Source: Candidatus Woesearchaeota archaeon
GTDB taxonomy: Archaea > Nanobdellota > Nanobdellia > Woesearchaeales > 21-14-0-10-32-9
Direction: 5' to 3'
Length of the DNA stretch: 6,991 bases
Assembly: GCA_003560545.1 (NCBI GenBank)
Contig: PWLK01000099.1
Coordinates: 1 to 6,991, forward strand
The position numbers and the translations under genes were made by a program. The notes under the pieces are model-generated. The model saw nothing but the letters and a program-made list of their open reading frames with translations, was not told where the DNA came from and made no database searches. Positions within the stretch are counted from its first letter, which is position 1; every line of letters starts with the position of its first letter. Shown here piece by piece: positions 1 to 5,569 of the stretch.

Positions 1-1002
1 CACGAAGCTCTCTGGCACGACCATCCATTCGATGTGCATCTGACCCACGCCGCGCTCGTGCTCCTGCACCATCGCCGAAAGCTGCGATCCGACCATCTCG
101 CGCAGTCGATGGGCATTCGCGATGATGGGTTCGCAGGCAATCGGGTTGCGCTTCTGCGGCAGCGTCGTGCTGGCACCGCGACCCGTCTCGAACGGTTCGC
201 TCAGTTCGCCGACCTCGCTGCGCATCAGGATGGCCACTTCGTTCGCGATCTTGGCAAGTGTGGCGCCGACCATGGCCCATAGACTCACCAGCTCGGCCCA
301 GCCGTCGCGCGCGGTGTGCCAGGTGATCGGAGGCACCGCGAGCTCCAGCTCGGCCATCATCTCCCGCTGTACGTCCAGCCCCTGTGCGCCCAGGGTAGCG
401 AATGTGCCGACCGCTCCGGCGCACTGCCCCACCAGCACACGTGGCTTCAATTGCTGCAGACGTTCGCGGTGTCGCAGCAGTTCATCCAGCCAGACGGCCA
501 GCTTATAGCCCAGCGTAATCGGCGCGGCCAGTTGTTGAAACGTTCGGCCCGCCATTACGGTGTTTCTGTGAGTACGGGCCTGCCGCGCCAAAGCCGCGAG
601 AATCCCTTGCAGATTCTCCTCCACCAGATTCAGGCCATCGCGGATCTGCAGCACCATTCCGGTGTCGAGAATGTCCTGGGTAGTGGCGCCGTAATGCACC
701 CAGCGTGCCGTCTCCGGATCACAAACTTTGGTGAGTTCCCTGACGAAGGGCAGGATCGGGAACCCGACCCGGTCAAACTCGGCCTTCATTGCGTCCTGAT
801 CAAGGCGATCGACGGACGCCACGGCGAAAAGGCCCCCTTCCACCTCAGCGGGGATTACCTTTAGGCGGGCCTGAGCACGTGCAAGCGCCAATTCAACGGC
901 CAACCAAGCCGCCGTGCGCGCCTCGTCGGAAAAGACGGCCCGCATGGCGGATGTGCCGAACATGTCGCGGTAGTAGCTTGAATCAATCATCGAGGAACCC
1001 AT
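1..1002 (-). CDS. Adenylosuccinate lyase / 3-carboxy-cis,cis-muconate cycloisomerase family enzyme, 3'-truncated by window edge
   Basis: A reading frame stays open from ATG at 1002 to the left edge, giving 334 residues with no stop. It belongs to the fumarase/aspartase superfamily, whose cytosolic homotetramers usually eliminate fumarate from a succinyl-substituted amine or do related lyase or cycloisomerase chemistry. Visible blocks are the N-terminal YRDMFGT (residues 11-17), WVHYGATTQDILDT (101-114), GRTFQQLAAPIT (152-163), WHTARDGWAE (228-237) and the signature loop ASTTLPQKRNP (277-287). Two positions differ from classical adenylosuccinate lyases: His in GRTHxQ is Phe155, and the usual Ser-Ser of the loop is Ser-Thr. 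The overall block pattern resembles the PcaB-like branch more than PurB. Family members are commonly 430-450 residues, so about 100 are outside the window. The start at 1002 is supported by the paralogous remnant at 3822, which begins in the same register; AAGG lies about 13 bases upstream. The substrate is unknown. The setting in a glycan locus argues against purine or protocatechuate metabolism, but that is inference. Confidence 0.9.
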   Translation of the reverse strand, partial: MGSSMIDSSYYRDMFGTSAMRAVFSDEARTAAWLAVELALARAQARLKVIPAEVEGGLFAVASVDRLDQDAMKAEFDRVGFPILPFVRELTKVCDPETARWVHYGATTQDILDTGMVLQIRDGLNLVEENLQGILAALARQARTHRNTVMAGRTFQQLAAPITLGYKLAVWLDELLRHRERLQQLKPRVLVGQCAGAVGTFATLGAQGLDVQREMMAELELAVPPITWHTARDGWAELVSLWAMVGATLAKIANEVAILMRSEVGELSEPFETGRGASTTLPQKRNPIACEPIIANAHRLREMVGSQLSAMVQEHERGVGQMHIEWMVVPESFV

Positions 1003-1016
1003 TTGCTGAATACAAC

Positions 1017-1039
1017 CTTGGACGCCCCCGGCGTCAAAG
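1017..1039 (-). promoter_or_regulatory. Stem-loop in the lyase leader overlapping its likely ribosome binding site
   Basis: On the gene strand GACGCC and GGCGTC pair perfectly around a GGG loop (1021-1035). The stem extends by three more pairs beyond one mismatch. The AAGG that best serves as Shine-Dalgarno for the lyase ATG at 1002 lies at the 3' foot of this stem, so folding could limit translation initiation. It could equally be a protein-binding palindrome or chance in GC-rich DNA. There is no U-tract after it, so it is not an intrinsic terminator. Confidence 0.35.
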
Positions 1040-1091
1040 TGGTTGACAAACACCGCCATCCTCGCCTAGGAAACGAAACCCCGGACCTAGA

Positions 1092-1120
1092 ATTATGGGG
1101 TTCGAGATCGCGAAGTTCCA
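1092..1120 (-). promoter_or_regulatory. Candidate sigma70-type promoter for the lyase gene
   Basis: The 120-base gap between the glycosyltransferase stop and the lyase ATG contains CATAAT at 1097-1092 (five of six matches to the -10 consensus). A weak -35-like TGGAAC lies at 1120-1115, with a 17-base spacer. Position and spacing fit a promoter dedicated to the lyase, but the -35 matches only half the consensus, so this is tentative. Confidence 0.3.
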
Positions 1121-1122
1121 GT

Positions 1123-2214
1123 TCAATCCGGAGTCTTCTCCAAGGCGATCCCTCTCTTGCCCAAAAAGTAAACCAGCTTGTCGCCGATCAGGCTCCGTAG
1201 GCGATCAATGTGAGTATTTTCATTAGGCGCCGACGACAAAACACTCTCAATGAACGACACCGCTTCTGAATGAAATTCTCGGACCCCAGATTTCAAATCG
1301 TACCCCTCGTCATCAACCACATTAAAAAGGTACTCTGTCTCTGCTTGAGTGTTTAGAATCCTGTGCCAACCATAGGTCCCTTCGTCGATATAATATCCAT
1401 AAATCGCCGCCATAACCCTAAATTTGACCTCATAATCCTTAATCAGCTCATGTGCCAAAGAGATGTAGTATTTGAACTGCACCATTCTATTCTTGGGGTT
1501 TTTGTAACTTTTAGAGCTTGCAGAGTCGATAAAGCTCTTCTGTCCTCTAGCCACGCGTTTTATGCAAAAGTCAAGGTCAACTGTTGCTCCGCCCCCTTTG
1601 GCGCAGGCCCTTGTATAAACGTCAACTTGCGGCGCAATCCCGCTGTGCTCCCGAGAGTAGGCACCCAATATCCTCCAGTCAATGCAATCTCTCCGAACCA
1701 AAATCCCAGAAATATACTTGTGATGGAACCCGAGGGCGCCAACAGCTTCGTCACCGCGCGCGAATCGTCGGCTTTCGTATTTATATGGAACATAATCTGA
1801 CCCGTTGTGATATGCGTAATATGGATATGGTCCTTCGTCATTACGGATGTTTCCAAGTATAACCGCGAGATCTCTGTTGCCCGGATCGCTTAGCAAGTTG
1901 GCGAGGCGTTTCACGATCTCAGCGCTTACCACGTCTTCGTCACTAAGAGTAAAAACCCAATCCCCGCGCGCCCTCTCTAAAACTTTCTTAAAATTTCCAA
2001 CAAAATTGAGGTTACTCTCGTTTCGCTCAAATACCAATCGGGGATCAGCTATGCTTTCCAGCAGTTCCGCAGTGTTGTCAGGCGAGGCATCGTCGATAAC
2101 CACGACTTCGAGATCGCGCCCCGTGTATTGGAGTAGTTTAGAGAGATTTGAATAAATAAGGTTACCCCGATTGAATGTCGGTATACAGATACTAATCAGT
2201 GGCGGTGTTTTCAT
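1123..2214 (-). CDS. Family 2 glycosyltransferase (GT-A fold), intact copy
   Basis: This 363-residue protein is a cytoplasmic, probably inverting glycosyltransferase that would transfer a sugar from a nucleotide-sugar donor during surface-glycan assembly. The N-terminal half is a typical Glycos_transf_2 domain: ISICIPTFNRG (residues 8-17), the nucleotide-binding IDDASPDNT (40-48) and the metal-site region SDED (91-94). The C-terminal half (about 120-363) has no motif I can assign. No membrane segment or signal peptide is visible. The start chosen is ATG at 2214, not the upstream ATG at 2232, because GAGG lies seven bases before it and the paralog at 4935 starts at the equivalent residue (MKESPLIS versus MKTPPLIS). 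It lies between the pyruvyl transferase (205-base gap) and the lyase (120-base gap). It is much more AT-rich than the lyase. Donor and acceptor sugars cannot be deduced. Confidence 0.93.
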   Translation of the reverse strand: MKTPPLISICIPTFNRGNLIYSNLSKLLQYTGRDLEVVVIDDASPDNTAELLESIADPRLVFERNESNLNFVGNFKKVLERARGDWVFTLSDEDVVSAEIVKRLANLLSDPGNRDLAVILGNIRNDEGPYPYYAYHNGSDYVPYKYESRRFARGDEAVGALGFHHKYISGILVRRDCIDWRILGAYSREHSGIAPQVDVYTRACAKGGGATVDLDFCIKRVARGQKSFIDSASSKSYKNPKNRMVQFKYYISLAHELIKDYEVKFRVMAAIYGYYIDEGTYGWHRILNTQAETEYLFNVVDDEGYDLKSGVREFHSEAVSFIESVLSSAPNENTHIDRLRSLIGDKLVYFLGKRGIALEKTPD

Positions 2215-2418
2215 TTCCCAACCTCGAGTCACTGGCTGCCTGGAGCCGCGAAGGAACTTTTTGAACCCCGCTGCACCTAGTCATATTGCGCGATTTCGCA
2301 TCCGAGCCCAAGCTGAAAGAAAAACCGAAAACAACGCACGCTCTCGTGCTACCCACCATGCCACGGACTTCGTTCCACTCGGTACACGACAAAACGCCAA
2401 GATTACGCCGGTTGTAGC
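2215..2418. other. Intergenic spacer between pyruvyl transferase and glycosyltransferase
   Basis: Apart from the hairpin at 2336-2349 and the ribosome binding site of the following gene, I see no coding homology here. A weak promoter-like pair on the minus strand (TTGGGC, 17 bases, CAATAT, ending near 2281) could serve the downstream glycosyltransferase, but each hexamer matches only three consensus positions. Confidence 0.4.
2321..2349 (-). terminator. Possible weak intrinsic terminator downstream of the pyruvyl transferase
   Basis: On the minus strand a perfect five-base stem (GCACG/CGTGC) with an AGAG loop occupies 2349-2336. A T-rich but interrupted run containing TTTT and TTTTT follows. 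It lies about 70 bases after the pyruvyl transferase stop. The short stem and broken T tract suggest at most partial termination. Confidence 0.3.
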
Positions 2419-3666
2419 TCACGGCGCCAATCCATCGGATCCTGCTATCACGTCGACTATCTTATGATTATTGACGATCACAAGGCGCCTTACCTTCTCA
2501 GCTAGCTCAAAAAGTTCGCGCCTCGGAGGCTCATTTATAAGCTTGGAAATCGCGGCTGTCTCGTTTATACTGTAAGATGCATTATACGGTAAAAACCCCC
2601 AAGTGGACAAAAACGACTTGAGTTTCGGGACTTTGGCGCTCAGAGCGATATGGGGTTTTTGATAGCAAATTGCGGTGATGATGGCATGCAAGCTTGTGCC
2701 TAAGAGTCCGGCGCTGTTTTTTATAATATATATAATTTCCCAGACACTCAGGTTCTGCATGAACTTGGCGTGTCCCCCAAGTTTGATGGCGAGCTCATTC
2801 AACACTATCGAGTCATCATGCCCAGTTGCATAACCCACCGGGAGCAACACAATCTCGCAATTCGTACGATCCTTTATTTCCATTAAGCTCCTCTGGACTA
2901 GCTCCAAATCTCTATCAAGCTTGTGGGGAGCTGCTTGAAAGACGAAATATCTGCCCGGAAGCTGCTTACGTATCTGGCTGGGTATTCTTTTTTCCAGAAA
3001 TTCGTCGTCGACAAATTCCGCCATGATTGCTGCCGAATCAGGGGAGAGAATACAATTATTAAACCCCTTTTCCTGCAAGCCTTTCAAGACCGTACGATCT
3101 CTCACGGAAACGTAATCCGCGGTATGCAGCCGTTCGTAGCATTCGTCCGCAAGAGATAACTTACCCGCGCGCATTCTGCCACCCACTGCGTTGTAAATAA
3201 TCTTTGTATCGCTTTCGAAAAGGGATTTTCCTAACGTATAAGGGTGCGACCATCCAATATCAAACCGTGTAGCAACCGTTTTCTGAAATTTAATGCAGCT
3301 CTCCTTCTTTAACCGATGGTAAAACTCAAATTCTTCCTTTGATCCTAGGCTATACAGAAACTGACTTTCCGCTTCAGCACCAAGAACCGCCCCGCCGACT
3401 AGCAATATAACGCTTCCCTCAGCTAGATCTTTTCCTACTTTCCCCATCGATATCGTAGGGTTCCCGCCGACGCCGTTCAAATTAGAATCAGATATTGATG
3501 AATAAATAATCTCGTATTCCGCCAACAACTGCGGTGCAAACTTATCAACGAACATCCTGAAAAGCGTTGGCATTAGTAGGTCGCCATAGTTATACCGGTC
3601 GAAAGCCCCGTAGAAAACTAGTTTCTTTTTTCTGTTTGATTGTGACATAAGTTTGAATTGTTCCAT
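2419..3666 (-). CDS. Polysaccharide pyruvyl transferase family protein
   Basis: This 415-residue protein resembles the polysaccharide pyruvyl transferase family (CsaB/WcaK-like), whose characterised members transfer pyruvate from phosphoenolpyruvate to sugars as a ketal on cell-surface polymers. Visible family features are an N-terminal RYNYGDLLMP (residues 24-33, the GD-containing loop), a central LLVGGAVLG (88-96), VSVRDRTVLKGL (186-197), SPDSA (208-212) and the C-terminal LGTSLHAIITAICYQKP (322-338), matching the conserved His-containing helix of the family. No signal peptide or membrane segment is seen. The first ATG (3666) has no convincing Shine-Dalgarno; ATG at 3648 is an alternative start that would remove six residues. 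It begins 12 bases after the stop of the lyase-remnant frame, leaving no clean promoter space. Expression probably depends on upstream transcription or a promoter inside the remnant. Many family members have untested or different chemistry, so pyruvylation is a family-level inference. Confidence 0.85.
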   Translation of the reverse strand: MEQFKLMSQSNRKKKLVFYGAFDRYNYGDLLMPTLFRMFVDKFAPQLLAEYEIIYSSISDSNLNGVGGNPTISMGKVGKDLAEGSVILLVGGAVLGAEAESQFLYSLGSKEEFEFYHRLKKESCIKFQKTVATRFDIGWSHPYTLGKSLFESDTKIIYNAVGGRMRAGKLSLADECYERLHTADYVSVRDRTVLKGLQEKGFNNCILSPDSAAIMAEFVDDEFLEKRIPSQIRKQLPGRYFVFQAAPHKLDRDLELVQRSLMEIKDRTNCEIVLLPVGYATGHDDSIVLNELAIKLGGHAKFMQNLSVWEIIYIIKNSAGLLGTSLHAIITAICYQKPHIALSAKVPKLKSFLSTWGFLPYNASYSINETAAISKLINEPPRRELFELAEKVRRLVIVNNHKIVDVIAGSDGLAP

Positions 3667-3735
3667 CGCAGTGACGGGCTAGCGGGCTATGCGGCTAATT
3701 AGGTAACGCTTACGCGGCCCTTTCGACGGCCCCGG

Positions 3736-3822
3736 GCGGGATCCGGCGGAGAACACGGCACACGTGCCGGCAGTGCCGAACATGCCACGGTGATAACTAG
3801 AATCGAGAAGTGAGGAGGCCAT
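3736..3822 (-). pseudogene. Remnant of a lyase 5' end (second copy of the lyase N-terminus)
   Basis: The frame starting at ATG 3822 reads MASSLLDSSYHRGMFGT and continues through CAVFS to an Arg. It aligns without gaps with MGSSMIDSSYYRDMFGT, AVFS and the following Arg of the intact lyase at 1002. After residue 29 the similarity stops abruptly. The frame runs on through 18 unrelated, Arg/Lys-rich residues to a TAG at 3679, giving 47 residues in all. It cannot encode an enzyme, because every active-site block of the family lies downstream of the break. It starts four bases after the stop of the broken glycosyltransferase, mirroring the glycosyltransferase-lyase order of the intact pair but without the 120-base spacer. 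It ends just before the pyruvyl transferase gene and may serve only as part of its leader. Confidence 0.8.
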
Positions 3823-3826
3823 TACC

Positions 3827-4935
3827 CTATGTGAGAACTGAAGCCCGCGCGGTTGATCGGTATGCCTCCATACCCGCCTTCTCCAGAAAACAGTCCCACT
3901 TGCCCAAGACGACGCTACGAACCTGCGCCAGATCACCAACCCATCCCGTAGCTCCCGACAAGACTTCTTCAATAAAGGAAAGCGCTTCCGCATGGAATCG
4001 TCTAACCTCGGCAACCAGATCGCATTCGTCCTTATCCGCCACATCCAAGAGGCAATCTCTCTCCGCCGGTTTGCTTAAACTCCTATTACAGCCAGAAGTA
4101 GCCTCGTCAATACGGCACCCGTAGATTCTTCCTATGACCTCATATTTGAGGTCGCGATCGCAAATCGGTTGATCGGCCAAGTCTACATAGTACGTAAAAA
4201 GCGCGATTCTGTTTTTGGGGAGTCTCTTGCCCTCTGAACTCGCGCGATCAATGAAGCTCTTATCCACCCGCGCCAGGCGTTTTATAAAGGAGTCTCGATC
4301 GAACGTCGCAAAGCCGCCCATGGTCCCAGCCATGTTATAGAGATCGGCCTGGGGCGCAATACCGCGATCCTCGCGAGAACTGGAGTCCATTCTCTGCCAG
4401 TCGACGCAATCGCTGCTTACGAGAATCGCGGAGAGATAGTTTTGATGAAAAGCAAGGGCAGCGAGCGCATCGTCGCCCCGAGTAGATCGACGGTTCTTGT
4501 ATTGATAAGGAACGTAGTCGGAGCCCCTGTGGCATGCGTAATGTGGATCAGGCCCCGCATTGTCACGTATACTCCCTAGCATAACGGATACATCCTTGCG
4601 CTCCGGGTTGATACCAAGTAAATGAGGTCGCGAGCAGTCGCGGTAGTAACCAGACCCTCGTCATTGTGAGCCAATACCCACAGGCTTTTCGTGCGCCTCA
4701 CAACTTTCGTGAAATTCAACACGAAGTTCGGATTCTTCTTGTTCCGTTCAAAAATAAAGCGCGAATCATTTATCATTTCCAAGAGAGTCGCTGTATCATA
4801 TGGCGAGGCGTCATCAATTGCCACCATCTCGACCTCATTTCGTCTAAATTCAAGCAACCACCTGATGTTCCGAGATACTAGTGGCCCTCGGTTGAAAGTT
4901 GGTATGGCGACACTGATCAATGGCGATTCTTTCAT
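3827..4935 (-). pseudogene. Frameshifted family 2 glycosyltransferase, paralog of the one at 1123-2214
   Basis: Two overlapping frames encode one protein. The first (ATG 4935, stop 4576) carries the N-terminal domain: ISVAIPTFNRG, IDDASPYDT and NDEG in place of the metal-site SDED of the intact paralog. The second continues the homology to the stop at 3827 (GSDYVPYQY, RGIAPQADLY, KSFIDRASS, EALSFIEEVLS). The alignment switches frame near 4623. One extra base there would give Asp-Leu-Asn-Leu-Leu, matching Ala-Asn-Leu-Leu in the intact copy, so a one-base deletion is the simplest explanation. No slippery heptamer is visible, so programmed frameshifting is unlikely. Apart from that, the frames have no stops over about 370 codons, so inactivation is recent or the break is a sequencing error. 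The altered metal-site residues suggest weakened activity even if repaired. Confidence 0.85.
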
Positions 4936-5011
4936 TTTTTAAGATCCAACTGATCGGAGAACTTGCCGAATAAGGACAGTCGTTTCGCGTATCCATACGA
5001 TACGGCGGACC
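4936..5011. other. Leader upstream of the broken glycosyltransferase, with a palindrome
   Basis: This AT-rich stretch holds a perfect inverted repeat CGTATC/GATACG around five bases (4988-5004), 53-69 bases before the glycosyltransferase ATG. It might be an operator, but no convincing promoter hexamers sit beside it. The start codon has only a weak GGAT-type ribosome binding site. Confidence 0.3.
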
Positions 5012-5164
5012 CTAACGTAAACTATCTTCATTCTCGCCATCAACCGAAACGCAGTTCAAAAAAACGTTGCTTCGCAACTGCACCAATAGAATCACAGCCG
5101 CATCAGAGAGGCCGCTTAAAATGAAGTAAATCTCATAGTCTTTATCTAGCTTGGAATACGTCAT
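5012..5164 (-). CDS. Possible 50-residue small ORF or decayed coding remnant
   Basis: A frame from ATG 5164 to TAG 5012 encodes 50 residues beginning MTYSKLDKDYEIYF. A hydrophobic stretch follows (about residues 13-29, containing AAVILLVQL), then an acidic tail. I recognise no family. It is in the same frame as the sulfotransferase remnant upstream, separated from it by TGA at 5239 and TAG-TGA at 5173-5168, so it may be more of the same decayed gene. The terminator-like hairpin at 5058-5080 lies inside it, which argues against a genuine gene. Low confidence. Confidence 0.2.
   Translation of the reverse strand: MTYSKLDKDYEIYFILSGLSDAAVILLVQLRSNVFLNCVSVDGENEDSLR
5058..5080 (-). terminator. Probable intrinsic terminator before the broken glycosyltransferase
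   Basis: On the minus strand GTTGC and GCAAC pair around a GAA loop (5078-5066). After one G come seven consecutive Ts (5064-5058). The stem is short (five pairs) but the T tract is uninterrupted and correctly placed. It would end transcripts coming from the ATP-grasp and sulfotransferase region, about 120 bases before the next start. Confidence 0.45.
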
Positions 5165-5236
5165 ATATCACTATGCGTTTTCCGGCTCGCACAAAGCCGC
5201 CCCCGTTCTTATGCATTCCATATCCCTTACACCTAA

Positions 5237-5416
5237 TCACTCCGAATATTCCGAGCACGGATTGCGCGACCACCAGAAATGATTTATCTCCCCAAATCCT
5301 AACTCGGATTTGCCGTTATAGGAGTTGCCGAGATAGCCGGGCACTCCGGAAAATAAGTGTTTTTGAAGAGCGGTTGTGCCTGTCTTTGGTAGACCAATAT
5401 GAAGGCTAAGTTCCAT
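5237..5416 (-). pseudogene. Truncated sulfotransferase family gene, N-terminal PAPS-binding part only
   Basis: The frame from ATG 5416 reads MELSLHIGLPKTGTTALQKHLF. The GLPKTGTT segment is the 5'-phosphosulfate-binding loop of PAPS-dependent sulfotransferases, which commonly lies at the extreme N-terminus of bacterial members of this type. These enzymes transfer sulfate to sugars or other hydroxyl acceptors. The frame stops at TGA (5239-5237) after 59 residues, whereas bacterial members usually exceed 200. The 3'-phosphate-binding region and the rest of the fold are absent, and I find no convincing continuation in other frames downstream. The gene is therefore treated as broken. A TTG at 5539 could give a 100-residue in-frame version reading through the C tract as Ser-Pro6, but the motif position supports ATG 5416. 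The start has no strong ribosome binding site. Sulfation of a surface glycan was probably its former role. Confidence 0.7.
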
Positions 5417-5465
5417 CACTACGCCCAAGGTCAGATCGGTTCGGTTCGGTGAGAAGCGCTTGAAT

Positions 5466-5484
5466 GGGGGGGGGGGGGGGGGGG
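5466..5484. repeat. 19-base homopolymeric G tract (C tract on the gene strand)
   Basis: Nineteen consecutive G residues are present, with A on the right and T on the left. The tract lies 49 bases upstream of the sulfotransferase-like ATG (5416) and just downstream of a promoter-like element, so it would fall in the 5' leader. Tracts of this length are prone to slipped-strand length change and are classic phase-variation elements in surface-structure genes. A sequencing or assembly length error is also possible. Confidence 0.95.
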
Positions 5485-5498
5485 ATGCAAGTAGCCAG

Positions 5499-5527
5499 TG
5501 TATCTCGTGGTTGAATCGAAGGGTCAA
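5499..5527 (-). promoter_or_regulatory. Candidate promoter for the sulfotransferase-like gene, next to the G tract
   Basis: On the minus strand TTGACC (5527-5522, five of six matches to -35) is followed after 17 bases by GATACA (5504-5499, about three of six matches to -10). An alternative TACACT at 5502-5497 fits the -10 better but needs a 19-base spacer. Transcription would start close to the homopolymer. The -10 is poor, so this is tentative. Confidence 0.3.
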
Positions 5528-5569
5528 GATGGATTGCAATGTGTTTGCGTAGATGACTGAGAAATGTAT

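Noticed and set aside
34..864. Several long plus-strand frames opposite the lyase gene
   Set aside because: They overlap a minus-strand frame with clear lyase family motifs over its full length. Their products are Arg/Ser/Cys-rich low-complexity sequences typical of antisense frames in GC-rich DNA.
1043..1071. Consensus -35 TTGACA on the plus strand
   Set aside because: No acceptable -10 follows at 16-18 bases and there is no plus-strand gene to drive.
1560..1856. Minus-strand 98-codon frame inside the intact glycosyltransferase
   Set aside because: It lies wholly within the well-supported glycosyltransferase in another frame and has no recognisable motif.
2192..2422. 76-codon minus-strand frame spanning the gap between the pyruvyl transferase and the glycosyltransferase
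   Set aside because: It overlaps both neighbouring genes at its ends, crosses the possible terminator hairpin, has no family similarity I can see and lacks a ribosome binding site.
3679..4044. A 121-codon gene beginning at 4044
   Set aside because: Its first half is a shadow of the broken glycosyltransferase. Only the part after the internal ATG at 3822 is meaningful, and that is the lyase stump.
4576..4640. Programmed -1 frameshifting in the second glycosyltransferase
   Set aside because: The transition region lacks a slippery heptamer and an obvious downstream pseudoknot or stem, and a one-base loss explains the data better.
5237..5539. A 100-residue protein from TTG 5539 with a polyproline run
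   Set aside because: The sulfotransferase motif normally begins within a few residues of the N-terminus, which fits ATG 5416. The upstream extension is low-complexity and depends on the exact length of the homopolymer. Kept only as an alternative.
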